DNA of 43,276 nt from positions 1 to 43,276 of the forward strand of contig JAQXKZ010000046.1 of assembly GCA_029010715.1 (NCBI GenBank). Reading direction: 5' to 3'. The translations under genes were made by a program, and so were the position numbers. Source of the stretch: Clostridiales bacterium (lineage in GTDB: Bacteria > Bacillota > Clostridia > Oscillospirales > Oscillospiraceae). Shown here piece after piece: positions 32,401-40,933 of the stretch. The notes under the pieces are model-generated. The model worked only from the letters and a program-made list of their open reading frames with translations. It was not told the DNA's origin and searched no databases. How positions within the stretch are numbered: position 1 is the stretch's first letter; each line of letters begins with the position of its first letter.

Positions 32401-33528
32401 ATGAGGAGATTCATGTCCGTTTTCGCGGCTCTTGCGCTGTGCGTTTGTCAGCTCTCCGGATGCGCGCTTCTTGATACGGAGTATGTGTCCGTCAAGGACT
32501 ACATTCCGTCGCCTCAGGAGCAGAGCGTGTCCGGCGAGAGGCTGAACGTTAAGAATTTTCAGGCGCTTAAACAGGCCCTGCTGAGTATGGCCTACGCGGG
32601 CCAGACGGAGGGCACCATAGTTTTCGACTCTGCCTATGAGGGCGACACGACAGGGGACATGGCCAGCGCCTGCTGGCAGGTTCGGACGCAGGATGCGCTC
32701 TGTGCCTACTGCGTGGAGAATATCGCCTACGAGCTCAACAAGATCGTGACCATCAACGAGGCGAGCGTCTATATAAGCTACTCTGACGTGAGCGAGTCGG
32801 CGGGGGATATCAGGCATCTGTCTTTCTCCTCCGGGGTAGACGATATTATCCGCGAGGCCTTCAGCACGGGTACAAAGAAGCTTGTCGTCCTCATCGGACG
32901 CAGCTCGTACAGCGCGGAGGATATGGCCGCGGCCGTGACCCGCGTCTACAGGGAACACCCGGCTCTGGTGCCTAAGGAGCCGCTTGCAAGCGTTAACATG
33001 TACAGCGGTACGGGGGCGCAGCGCCTGTATGAGATAGGCATAAACTACGGTATGACCGCTGAGGAAATGAACGCGCGCACGGCCCGGCTCAGAGCAGTGG
33101 ACGCATTTTCCGACCTCGATAAAACGGACATGAGCGAGGCTCAGCTGGCTTATGCCGCATATGAGTACCTGACGGACAATTGCAGCGTCTCCGACGATAA
33201 AAACAACAACAACGCCTATGCCGCCCTTGTCGAGGGCCGGGCAAACAGCGAAGGTCTGGCCTTTGCATACGTTGAGCTGTGCCGCCAGCTCGGCGTTGAC
33301 TGCCGTATAGTCTACGGCCAGAAGGACTGGCAGGAGCATTGCTGGAACATAGTCCGGCTGGACGGCAGCTATTACCATGTCGACGTATCCGCCGCGATCA
33401 CATACGGTCCCGGGGACGGTTTTCTGATGAATGATGAGCAGGCCTGGAGCAAATACCGCTGGGACGTCGCCTCATATCCGAAATGTGCCGGCGAACTGAA
33501 TCTCGGAGATATAGTGTTCGATGAATGA
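32401..33528 (+). CDS. Lipoprotein with transglutaminase-like fold, nucleophile Cys replaced by Ser
   Basis: The signal peptide ends in lipobox LSGC (Cys21), so the protein is anchored outside. Residues about 255-340 resemble a transglutaminase/protease core: NNNNAYAALVEGRANSEGLAFAYVEL, CRIVYGQ, EHCWNIVRLDGSYYHVDVS. The usual G-V-C-x-G-Y nucleophile appears as A-N-S-E-G-L, giving Ser where Cys is expected, while His and Asp (EHCWN, YHVDV) are present. It may therefore be a binding or structural protein. It starts three bases after the YitT stop. The N-terminal 200 residues are unassigned. Confidence 0.8.
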   Translation: MRRFMSVFAALALCVCQLSGCALLDTEYVSVKDYIPSPQEQSVSGERLNVKNFQALKQALLSMAYAGQTEGTIVFDSAYEGDTTGDMASACWQVRTQDALCAYCVENIAYELNKIVTINEASVYISYSDVSESAGDIRHLSFSSGVDDIIREAFSTGTKKLVVLIGRSSYSAEDMAAAVTRVYREHPALVPKEPLASVNMYSGTGAQRLYEIGINYGMTAEEMNARTARLRAVDAFSDLDKTDMSEAQLAYAAYEYLTDNCSVSDDKNNNNAYAALVEGRANSEGLAFAYVELCRQLGVDCRIVYGQKDWQEHCWNIVRLDGSYYHVDVSAAITYGPGDGFLMNDEQAWSKYRWDVASYPKCAGELNLGDIVFDE

Positions 33529-33542
33529 AACGCCCGCAATAC

Positions 33543-33571
33543 TTGAAACGGCTTCATAATGATGATATACT
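33543..33571 (+). promoter_or_regulatory. Promoter of the DUF2007-like gene
   Basis: TTGAAA (33543-33548), 17 bases, TATACT (33566-33571), about 37 bases before the ATG at 33608. Confidence 0.75.
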
Positions 33572-33607
33572 TACAATCATATAATATATGGAATTTGGAG
33601 AAATAAT

Positions 33608-33925
33608 ATGGATTTTGAACAGAACTGGGGCAGATCCTTACCGGGAGACCTGTACGGGCGCTGGCCCAAGGATGGGAAGGGCGAGCCGGAAAAGCCGGCG
33701 CTGCTCTGCAACTGCGGCAATCTCAGCATGGGCGATGAACTGCGGGTAAACATGCTGGAGGCCTACGGCATACCGTGCCTGCGTATATATCCGGGCGACG
33801 GCAGCTTTGGCAAGATCGTGCTGGGCATGAGCGGTCAGGGGACGGATATCTATGTCCCGGAGAGTATGCTTGAAGATGCCATTGCTCTGTGCGGCGGCGA
33901 AGGACAGGAGCCTTTTGAGGAGTAA
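33608..33925 (+). CDS. Small protein, DUF2007-like
   Basis: The 105-residue product contains ALLCNCGNLSMGDELRVNML, EAYGIPCLRIYPGDGSFGKI and GTDIYVPESMLEDAIALC, the pattern of DUF2007 (a ferredoxin-like fold compared with signal-transducing PII-like proteins). There is no membrane segment. GGAG precedes the ATG. It has its own promoter and stands directly upstream of the phosphomutase gene; the role is unknown. Confidence 0.75.
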   Translation: MDFEQNWGRSLPGDLYGRWPKDGKGEPEKPALLCNCGNLSMGDELRVNMLEAYGIPCLRIYPGDGSFGKIVLGMSGQGTDIYVPESMLEDAIALCGGEGQEPFEE

Positions 33926-34019
33926 AGTCAGCCCGGGACATACCAGAGGGTAACATGCATCCCGGTAAATATACAGTCCCTGCGAAGCAGGAGAATGCAA
34001 ATGAAAGGGAGTAATCATC

Positions 34020-35753
34020 ATGCCCAAAAGCTATATGGAAGAATACCAGCGCTGGCTGGACAGCCCTGCTCTCAGCGAGGAGGAATGGAATGAGCTCAAC
34101 TCCATCGCCGGCGACGAGAAGGAGATAGAAAACCGTTTCTTTGCTCCGCTCGAATTTGGCACTGCCGGCCTTCGCGGTACCATGAAACTCGGCCTGCACA
34201 ATATGAACACGCATATCATACGCCATGCCACGCAGGCCTTTGCCAACGTCATCTCTGCCGAGGGTGACGATGCGAAAAACCGCGGTATAGTCATCGCGCA
34301 TGACTGCCGCCTTAACGGCGTTGAGTTTTCAAAGGAGGCCGCCTGCGTAATGGCCGCCAACGGCATCCACGTCCGTTTCTTTGACGCTCTGCGTCCGACT
34401 CCGGAGCTGAGCTTCGCCGTCATTCACTACGGCGCCGCCGCCGGCCTGAATATCACGGCCAGCCACAATCCAAAGGAATACAACGGCTACAAGGTCTATT
34501 GGTCCGACGGCGCGCAGCTGCCGCCGCACAAGGCCGAAGCCATTGCAAAGCAAATGGAGGCCATCGACATTTTTACCGGCTTCAGGACCTGTGACTTTGA
34601 CGAGGCTGTCGCCTCCGGCAGGATAGAGTTCATAGGCAGCGAGACCGACGAGCTTTTCATTGAAAACGTTATGGCGCAGAGCATAGACAAAAATATAGTT
34701 AAAGAGGTCGCGGACGATCTGCGCATCGTCTATACGCCTTTCCACGGCTGCGGCTATAAGCTCGTCCCGGAGGTTCTGCGCCGTCTCGGCCTCAAGCACC
34801 TCTATCCCGTGGAGCAGCAGATGGTCATCGACGGCCGCTTCCCGACCGTCGAAAGCCCGAACCCCGAAAATCCCGAGGGCTTCTATCTGGCTGTGGAGCT
34901 CGCCAGGCGCGTCGACAGCGACCTTATAATCGGCACTGACCCTGATTCCGACCGTATCGGTACCATGGTCAGGACCGGCGACGGTGAATACAGCGTTATT
35001 ACCGGCAACCAGCTCGGCTGCCTCCTGCTCGATTATATCATCACCGCCCGTAAGGCCACAGGGACCATGCCCGACAACCCCGGCACCATGTGCAGCATCG
35101 TCACCACGGGCATGGCGAGGACCATTGCCGAGAAGAACGGAGTGCATTTCGAGGATACCTTCACCGGCTTCAAGTTCATGGCTGAGCTCGTCGCGCAGTG
35201 GGCCGCCGCAAATTCCTATAACTATATCTTCGCCTTTGAAGAAAGCTACGGCTATATGATGGGCGACTATGTGCGTGACAAGGACGCCGTAACTGCGGCA
35301 ATGATGGTCACCGAGATGGCCGCCTACTACCGCAAAAAGGGCATGACGCTTATGGATGCCCTCAATGCTCTGTACGAAAAGTACGGCTGGTTCAGAGAAA
35401 AGACCATAAATCTCGTCATGCCCGGCGTCGACGGACTCGAGAAAATGAAGGCTCTCATGGCCGGCCTGCGCGCTGATCCTCCCCGCGAGATCGGCGGACG
35501 AGAGGTCGTTCGCATCAGGGACTATCAGGACGGCAGCATATATGTCGCCGGCCTCGGCAAGGTCGGCTCCACTCCGATATCCGGCTCCAACGTGCTCTAC
35601 TTTGAGCTGGATGACGGCAGCAGCTTCATTGTCCGTCCCTCCGGCACCGAGCCAAAGGTCAAGGTATACCTGCTTGTGCGCGGCATCGACATGCAGCAGT
35701 GCGAGGAGCGCATCAGCAAATATCTCGAATATGCAAATTCACTCGGTAAGTGA
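34020..35753 (+). CDS. Phosphoglucomutase / phosphomannomutase (alpha-D-phosphohexomutase)
   Basis: The product (577 residues, the long form found in Firmicutes, as in PgcA) has FGTAGLRGTM at the start, the phosphoserine loop TASHNPKEYNGYK with the active Ser, the metal loop GTDPDSDRIG, the sugar-binding loop FEESYGY, and the phosphate-binding FIVRPSGTEPKVKVY. It interconverts hexose 1- and 6-phosphates, feeding UDP-glucose and cell-envelope sugars. AAAGGGAG precedes the ATG. Confidence 0.95.
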   Translation: MPKSYMEEYQRWLDSPALSEEEWNELNSIAGDEKEIENRFFAPLEFGTAGLRGTMKLGLHNMNTHIIRHATQAFANVISAEGDDAKNRGIVIAHDCRLNGVEFSKEAACVMAANGIHVRFFDALRPTPELSFAVIHYGAAAGLNITASHNPKEYNGYKVYWSDGAQLPPHKAEAIAKQMEAIDIFTGFRTCDFDEAVASGRIEFIGSETDELFIENVMAQSIDKNIVKEVADDLRIVYTPFHGCGYKLVPEVLRRLGLKHLYPVEQQMVIDGRFPTVESPNPENPEGFYLAVELARRVDSDLIIGTDPDSDRIGTMVRTGDGEYSVITGNQLGCLLLDYIITARKATGTMPDNPGTMCSIVTTGMARTIAEKNGVHFEDTFTGFKFMAELVAQWAAANSYNYIFAFEESYGYMMGDYVRDKDAVTAAMMVTEMAAYYRKKGMTLMDALNALYEKYGWFREKTINLVMPGVDGLEKMKALMAGLRADPPREIGGREVVRIRDYQDGSIYVAGLGKVGSTPISGSNVLYFELDDGSSFIVRPSGTEPKVKVYLLVRGIDMQQCEERISKYLEYANSLGK

Positions 35754-35769
35754 GAAGTGATCAGACAAT

Positions 35770-36312
35770 ATGAAAAAATACTGGGAACTGTTTATAACCT
35801 TTGCCCGCATCGGGGTCATGACCTTCGGCGGCGGATATGCCATGATACCTATTCTGGAGCGGGAGCTTGTCGACCGCAAGCAGTGGACGACCAGCGAGGA
35901 GATCATGGATTACTACGCAGTCGGACAGTGCACCCCCGGCGTCATCGCCGTCAATACCGCGACCTTTATTGGCTACAGGCTCTGCGGTGTGCCGGGCGGT
36001 ATAATAGCCACCGCGGGAGTGGTGTTCCCCTCGCTTGTCATTATCTGCGTTATTGCCGGCGTACTCTCAAACTTTGCCGACATCCCGGCCGTTAAGAGCG
36101 CCTTCGCCGGTATACGCGTCTGTGTCTGCGTTCTGATCTTTAACGCCGTTGTCAAGCTCTGGAAAGCCGCCGTGACGGATAAGGCGACGCTGGCGCTTTT
36201 CCTTCTGGTGTTTGTCCTGTCGGTGTTCTTTGATATTTCCCCGGTCGTGTTCGTGCTGTTCTGCGCCGCGGCCGGCATAGTCCTTGCAAGACTGGGGGTG
36301 CGCGGTAAATGA
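35770..36312 (+). CDS. Chromate transporter family protein, half 1
   Basis: The 180-residue membrane protein shows the CHR signature: FARIGVMTFGGGYAMIPILE, YYAVGQCTPGVIAVNTATFIGY, and GGIIATAGVVFPSLVII, with about five helices. Short-chain CHR proteins act as pairs in Firmicutes. Its stop overlaps the next half by four bases. The substrate may be chromate or another anion; the family name alone does not prove it. Confidence 0.88.
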   Translation: MKKYWELFITFARIGVMTFGGGYAMIPILERELVDRKQWTTSEEIMDYYAVGQCTPGVIAVNTATFIGYRLCGVPGGIIATAGVVFPSLVIICVIAGVLSNFADIPAVKSAFAGIRVCVCVLIFNAVVKLWKAAVTDKATLALFLLVFVLSVFFDISPVVFVLFCAAAGIVLARLGVRGK

Positions 36313-36890
36313 TGCTGCTGTATCTGCATCTGTTCTGGGAGTTTTTCAAAACCGGTCTATTTGCGGTCGGCGGAGGAATGGCGACTTTGCCCTTCCTTTA
36401 CAGCATGTCCGATAAGACCGGCTGGTTCACACATGCGCAGCTGGCTGATATGATCGCGGTGTCGGAGTCGACCCCCGGCCCTATTGGCGTCAATATGGCT
36501 ACATATGTCGGTTTTTCGACCGCCGGCGTACCGGGTGCGGTTATCGCCACGTTCGGACTCGTTACCCCGTCCGTTATAATCATTCTGTTTATCGCGAAGG
36601 CTCTCAAGGCATTCCGCGAGAACAAATATGTGGACGCCGGCTTTTACGGCCTGCGACCCTGCTCTGTCGGTCTTATTGCTGCGGCGGGCGTGCTGGTCGT
36701 GAAGCTTGCCCTGTTCAATGTTGACCTTTATTCTGAGACCGGCGCGATTGCCGACCTCTTCAACGTCAAGGCCGTCATCCTTGCGGCGCTGCTTATCGTC
36801 GCCACGCGCTGCATCAGGAAGATCAGGGGACTGCATCCTATATTCTTCATCGCGGCTTCCGCGGTTGTTGGCGTGGTGTTCTCGTTTTAG
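36309..36890 (+). CDS. Chromate transporter family protein, half 2
   Basis: The 193-residue partner of the preceding gene has FFKTGLFAVGGGMATLPFLY, IAVSESTPGPIGVNMATYVG, and GAVIATFGLVTPSVIIILFI. The shared motifs (GGGxAxxP; TPGxIxVNxATxxG) show both halves arose by duplication. It ends four bases inside the convergent ylbJ gene (36887-36890). Confidence 0.88.
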   Translation: MMLLYLHLFWEFFKTGLFAVGGGMATLPFLYSMSDKTGWFTHAQLADMIAVSESTPGPIGVNMATYVGFSTAGVPGAVIATFGLVTPSVIIILFIAKALKAFRENKYVDAGFYGLRPCSVGLIAAAGVLVVKLALFNVDLYSETGAIADLFNVKAVILAALLIVATRCIRKIRGLHPIFFIAASAVVGVVFSF

Positions 36891-37843
36891 AGGGTAACAA
36901 GACCGGCAAAATAGGCTGCCATTGCGGCTATACATGCGCTTATCAGGCGCCCTGTTATGTGCAGGGCGCCTTTTATTTTGCTGTCCGATATCACCGACAT
37001 CGTCTGAAAGTGAACCGACAGCCCACCCCAGCCGAGTATCCCGGCCGCGAGTGAAAGCGTGTAGGGAGTGCAGGGAAGGCCTTCCATCGCGCCGATTCCG
37101 CTGCCAAGCTCCATTATACCCGTGAGCAGAGAGCGTGAAAAATGCAGCTCCCAGCCGAGCCTTTCGGACAAAAAACCGCAGGCCAGTGAGAAAAGTCCCT
37201 GCGCGTCGAGCAGTGCGACTATCACCGAGAAGCATACCACAAAGCCGCATACGTTCAGCACCGAAACTACGGACATGCGGACGGCCTCTGAGAAAGCCGC
37301 GGCGGGCGGCACGCTGTCAAGCAGCACAGGCTGAGTCTCACGGCAGTAACTCCGGCAGCGGAAAAACAGGCCCGTGGCGAGCGCAGAAAAGATATGTACC
37401 GCGTACAGCAGCAGGCCGATACCGACCGAGTGAAACACACCGCTGCCGACCGCTCCTATAATAAAGGCCGGACCCGAGTTGTTGCAGAAGCCGAGCAGCC
37501 GTTCGCCCTCCGAAGCGCTTATGGAGCCCTGCCGCTCCATATCGGCGATATAGGCCGCGCCCAGCGGATATCCTCCGGTCAGACCGATGAGCAGGGCGGA
37601 GGCTCCGGCGCCGCTTATGCCGTATACACGTGAGGAGAGCGGGGCGAATAGTCTGCCGAGCACACCGGGCAGGCCGAGACGGTTGAGCAGTACCGAAAGA
37701 ACAAAGAATGGGAACAGCGACGGGATTATAAGCCGTGAACACAGCTCCAGCGCGGCCAGACAGGCTGCCGAGGCTTCACGCGCCGAGAATATCAGGGCGG
37801 CGGCTGCGCAGAGCGCCGCTGTAATGGCGGGTTTGTTTTTCAT
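36887..37843 (-). CDS. ylbJ: Sporulation integral membrane protein YlbJ
   Basis: The 318-residue product has about eight membrane helices. LELCSRLIIPSLFPFFVLSV, GLTGGYPLGAAYIADMERQG and RLLGFCNNSGPAFIIGAVGS are the conserved YlbJ/nucleoside-recognition (Gate) blocks. In B. subtilis YlbJ is needed for a complete spore cortex. I moved the start to ATG 37841-37843 because GGAGGTG lies just before it; the longer frame to 37864 overlaps the ribosome site. It is divergent from yqfC. Confidence 0.9.
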   Translation of the reverse strand: MKNKPAITAALCAAAALIFSAREASAACLAALELCSRLIIPSLFPFFVLSVLLNRLGLPGVLGRLFAPLSSRVYGISGAGASALLIGLTGGYPLGAAYIADMERQGSISASEGERLLGFCNNSGPAFIIGAVGSGVFHSVGIGLLLYAVHIFSALATGLFFRCRSYCRETQPVLLDSVPPAAAFSEAVRMSVVSVLNVCGFVVCFSVIVALLDAQGLFSLACGFLSERLGWELHFSRSLLTGIMELGSGIGAMEGLPCTPYTLSLAAGILGWGGLSVHFQTMSVISDSKIKGALHITGRLISACIAAMAAYFAGLVTL

Positions 37844-37866
37844 CGGGAGCACCTCCATGTCCATGT

Positions 37867-37893
37867 ATCATGCTATGTTTTCCGGCATAGGTT
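37867..37893 (+). promoter_or_regulatory. Candidate sigma-E-type promoter of yqfC-yqfD
   Basis: ATCATG (37867-37872), 13 bases, then CATAGGTT (37886-37893) roughly fits the sigma-E pattern. In B. subtilis yqfC-yqfD belongs to the sigma-E regulon. On the other strand CATAGCAT in the same interval could serve ylbJ, also a sigma-E gene there. Motif evidence only. Confidence 0.35.
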
Positions 37894-37921
37894 TATACAG
37901 GACGGAAGGGAGGTGCCGTTT

Positions 37922-38194
37922 TTGAAAAAACTTGGGGAGCTTCCGCTTGATCTGGCCGAAAGGCTGGAATTGCCGGAGGATGTGGTGCTCGGCTCAGGAA
38001 AGCTGACCGTGACCGGCGAGCGGCGGGTCCTTGCGGAAAATCACCGCGGCATACTGGAATACAGTCCCGAGCATATTGTTGTCGCCTTCGCGCGCGGAAA
38101 GGCCAGTATAAACGGCACGGCGCTGTGCCTGAACGCAATGAACGGCAGGGAGCTGCTGATATCCGGCAGAATACAGAGCGTTGAGTGGAGTTAG
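37922..38194 (+). CDS. yqfC: Sporulation protein YqfC
   Basis: The 90-residue product starts at TTG (37922), eight bases after GGGAGG; an in-frame GTG at 37913 lies inside that ribosome site. The sequence KKLGELPLDLAERLELPEDV, then GERRVLAENHRGILEYSPEHIVV, matches YqfC (conserved E-N-H-x-G-I-x-x-Y). It is a small sporulation protein of unclear biochemical role, made in the mother cell in B. subtilis. yqfD follows after 3 bases. Confidence 0.9.
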   Translation: MKKLGELPLDLAERLELPEDVVLGSGKLTVTGERRVLAENHRGILEYSPEHIVVAFARGKASINGTALCLNAMNGRELLISGRIQSVEWS

Positions 38195-38197
38195 GAT

Positions 38198-39361
38198 ATG
38201 GATATGATAAGGGACCGCATCCGCGGAAAGATAAGGATAGAGGTGTTCGGCGCCTACCCTGAAGCTCTGCTCAACGCGGCGGCGCTCAGCGCGGTGCAGC
38301 TGTGGGAGCTGGAGTGCGTGAATGATAATACTCTGCGCATGAGTGCCTATGAGAGCGATCTTAAAACACTGGAGGAGCTGGCGCATAAATGCTCCTGCGA
38401 GCTTGAACTGCTCAGCCGGAAGGGCGGGAGCGAGGACAGAAAGTTCCTCCGGCGCCGATGGGTGCTGCTTGCCGCCGGACTCGGCGCTGCGGCGCTGCTG
38501 TTTTTGTCCTCGCTGTTCATCTGGGACATTGACGTTCGGGGGAACCGGCGGCTCAGCAGCGGCGAGATACTGCGCGCTCTGAGCGACTGCGGGCTTGACT
38601 GCGGCTGCTTCTGGCCCTCGCTGTCATCAGACATGATCCGGAGCAAAATGATGCTTCTGCTGCCTGACATAGGCTGGATGAGCGTGAATGTAAGCGGCTC
38701 GAGGGCAATTGTGCTGATAGAGGAGCGTGAGCCAAAACCGCTCATCTACAACGAGGCCGGGGCGGCCGACATCGTGGCGGACAGAAGCGGCATAATCCGC
38801 CGGGTATCGGTCCTGCACGGAAAGCCGCAGATCGTGCCGGGTCAGGCAGTGACGGAAGGGGAGCTGCTTGTAAGCGGCTGTATGGACAGCATCAGCGGCG
38901 GCGTCCGGACGGTGTACTCCAGAGCCGTGATACTGGCTGATACCTGGTATGAAGTGAACGCTGTCTGCCCGGAAACGGAGGAGCTGAAGGAACCGAAAGG
39001 CATGGAGCATAGCCGCTGGGCGCTTATATTTGGAAAAAGACGGATAAATTTATATATAAGCAGTGGAAAAGCTATTGACGGATGTGATAAAATCATTACG
39101 GAATATACATTGGGGGCGGATGGGTTGTTCGCTCTGCCGCTGCGTGTTGTGCGGGAGCGTATCGTGCCTTATGAAAGCCGGGGCGGAGCGGGATATGACG
39201 CCGGGGATATGAAGGATAGGCTTGGAGCCTGGCTTACCGCCGTGACAGACGGCCAGATACTTCAGCAGAGCTTCACGGAGAGCCATGCCGACGGCCTGTT
39301 TATCGTGACGCTGCGCGCACACTGCCTGGAAAACATAGGATTTACCCGGGAAATTCAATGA
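38198..39361 (+). CDS. yqfD: Sporulation protein YqfD
   Basis: The 387-residue protein has an N-terminal cytoplasmic part, one membrane helix (WVLLAAGLGAAALLFLSSLF, about residues 88-107), and an extracytoplasmic part. The sequence WDIDVRGNRRLSSGEILRAL resembles a POTRA-like fold, as in FtsQ. It is the usual YqfD partner of YqfC and is required for late sporulation in B. subtilis. The stop overlaps the phoH start by four bases. Confidence 0.92.
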   Translation: MDMIRDRIRGKIRIEVFGAYPEALLNAAALSAVQLWELECVNDNTLRMSAYESDLKTLEELAHKCSCELELLSRKGGSEDRKFLRRRWVLLAAGLGAAALLFLSSLFIWDIDVRGNRRLSSGEILRALSDCGLDCGCFWPSLSSDMIRSKMMLLLPDIGWMSVNVSGSRAIVLIEEREPKPLIYNEAGAADIVADRSGIIRRVSVLHGKPQIVPGQAVTEGELLVSGCMDSISGGVRTVYSRAVILADTWYEVNAVCPETEELKEPKGMEHSRWALIFGKRRINLYISSGKAIDGCDKIITEYTLGADGLFALPLRVVRERIVPYESRGGAGYDAGDMKDRLGAWLTAVTDGQILQQSFTESHADGLFIVTLRAHCLENIGFTREIQ

Positions 39362-40392
39362 GCCGCCGGGGTGAAAGGAACAAAATGATAGAGAAAACGA
39401 TAGAAGTCGAAAGAATGGAGCATGTTATAAGCGTGTTTGGCTCTTTCGACCAGAACCTGCGTATTATAGAGAATGAGCTTAGGGTCAAGGTGCTTGACCG
39501 GGACGATATGATCCATGTCTGCGGCGAGGCTGAAAACGTCATGCTTGCCGAGAAGGCTATCAACGGCCTTCTGACGCTGGCTGCCAAGGGTGAGAATATT
39601 GACGCGCAGAACGTCAGATACATTCTGAAGCTCGTTTCCGAGGGCAAGGAGACCAAGATAAACGAGCTTGCAGGCGACGTCATATGCATCACCGCGAAGG
39701 GCAAGCCCATAAAGCCCAAGACTCTCGGTCAGAAGGCCTATTGCGATGCCATTGCGAAAAACACCGTCACCCTCGGCATAGGCCCTGCCGGTACCGGCAA
39801 GACATATCTTGCCGTTGCTGCGGCTGTCGCGGCCTTTCGTGCCGAGGAGGTCAACCGCATCATCCTGACGCGTCCGGCCGTCGAGGCCGGCGAGCGCCTC
39901 GGCTTTCTGCCCGGCGATCTGCAGAGCAAGGTCGACCCCTACCTGCGCCCGCTGTACGACGCGCTGTTTGATATGCTCGGCGCGGACACATATCAGAAGT
40001 ACCTCGAGCGCGGCAATATCGAGGTGGCCCCGCTGGCCTACATGCGCGGCCGTACTCTGGACGACAGCTTTATCATCCTCGATGAGGCGCAGAACACCTC
40101 GCGCGAACAGATGAAGATGTTTCTGACGCGTATCGGCTTCGGCTCCAAGGTCGTCATCACCGGCGATATTACCCAGATCGACCTGCCGGAGGACAAGACC
40201 AGCGGCCTGAAGGTCGCGATGAAGGTTCTTGAGGGTATTGATGATATCGCCATCTGCACGCTGACCGGCTCCGACGTCGTGCGTCACCGTCTGGTGCAGA
40301 AGATCATCGAGGCCTATGAGGTGTACGACAGAAAGAACCCCGCGGAAGCTCCCGTCAAAAAGCTCCCGCCGAAGAAATTCAGAAGGAGCTGA
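39358..40392 (+). CDS. PhoH-family ATPase
   Basis: The product (344 residues) has an N-terminal KH-like segment (DMIHVCGEAENVMLAEKAIN), then a PhoH P-loop domain with Walker A GIGPAGTGKTYLA, the conserved RPAVEAGERLGFLPGDLQ, and Walker B FIILDEAQNTS. It is presumed to act in RNA metabolism and is nearly always found next to ybeY, as here. The first in-frame ATG (39358, overlapping the yqfD stop) gives MSRRGERNK; an ATG at 39385 (MIEKTIEVE) after GAAAGGAAC is the likelier real start. Confidence 0.92.
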   Translation: MSRRGERNKMIEKTIEVERMEHVISVFGSFDQNLRIIENELRVKVLDRDDMIHVCGEAENVMLAEKAINGLLTLAAKGENIDAQNVRYILKLVSEGKETKINELAGDVICITAKGKPIKPKTLGQKAYCDAIAKNTVTLGIGPAGTGKTYLAVAAAVAAFRAEEVNRIILTRPAVEAGERLGFLPGDLQSKVDPYLRPLYDALFDMLGADTYQKYLERGNIEVAPLAYMRGRTLDDSFIILDEAQNTSREQMKMFLTRIGFGSKVVITGDITQIDLPEDKTSGLKVAMKVLEGIDDIAICTLTGSDVVRHRLVQKIIEAYEVYDRKNPAEAPVKKLPPKKFRRS

Positions 40393-40401
40393 GCCAAAAC
40401 C

Positions 40402-40884
40402 ATGGAGCATGAGGTCTATGTGAGCCGGGATCGTACCAATCTGGGTCATAATGAGTCGGCCGGCCTGGTCAGAAAAGCGGTCGGAATGGCGCTGCGAGCC
40501 GAGTGTGTGAACGTTCCCTGTATAGTCAGCGTTATGTTAACTGACGATGAGGGAATACACGCTGTGAATAAAGAGTATCGTGGCGTGGACAGAGCCACAG
40601 ATGTGCTGAGTTTTCCGCTTAATGAGCTCGAACCCGGACGTTTTGACCCGGATGCCTGCGAAAAGGACCCGGAAACCGGGCACGTAATGCTCGGGGACAT
40701 GATGATCTCAGTACCGCGCTGCGAGGCTCAGGGCGAGGAGTTCGGCCACGGCTATAAGCGCGAGATAATGTACCTGACGGTACACTCCGTCCTGCATCTC
40801 CTCGGCTACGACCATGTGGACGAGGGCGAGATGAAGCGCCGGATGAGAGCGCGCGAAAAGCTCATCATGGGCGACGATGTCTGA
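40402..40884 (+). CDS. ybeY: Endoribonuclease YbeY (rRNA maturation factor)
   Basis: The 160-residue metalloprotein has the zinc motif HSVLHLLGYDH (three His ligands) and the conserved NKEYRGVDRATDVLSFPL and LGDMMISV. It takes part in 16S rRNA 3' end maturation and ribosome quality control. It follows phoH by 9 bases and lies 49 bases before era, the standard order. Confidence 0.95.
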   Translation: MEHEVYVSRDRTNLGHNESAGLVRKAVGMALRAECVNVPCIVSVMLTDDEGIHAVNKEYRGVDRATDVLSFPLNELEPGRFDPDACEKDPETGHVMLGDMMISVPRCEAQGEEFGHGYKREIMYLTVHSVLHLLGYDHVDEGEMKRRMRAREKLIMGDDV

Positions 40885-40933
40885 AAACAATACGAAAGCG
40901 ATTTAAAATATACCGTAAACAGGAGAAAAATAC

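Noticed and set aside
32128-33378. 416-codon minus-strand frame across the YitT and lipoprotein genes
   Set aside because: It crosses two well-supported plus-strand genes and has no protein-like motifs.
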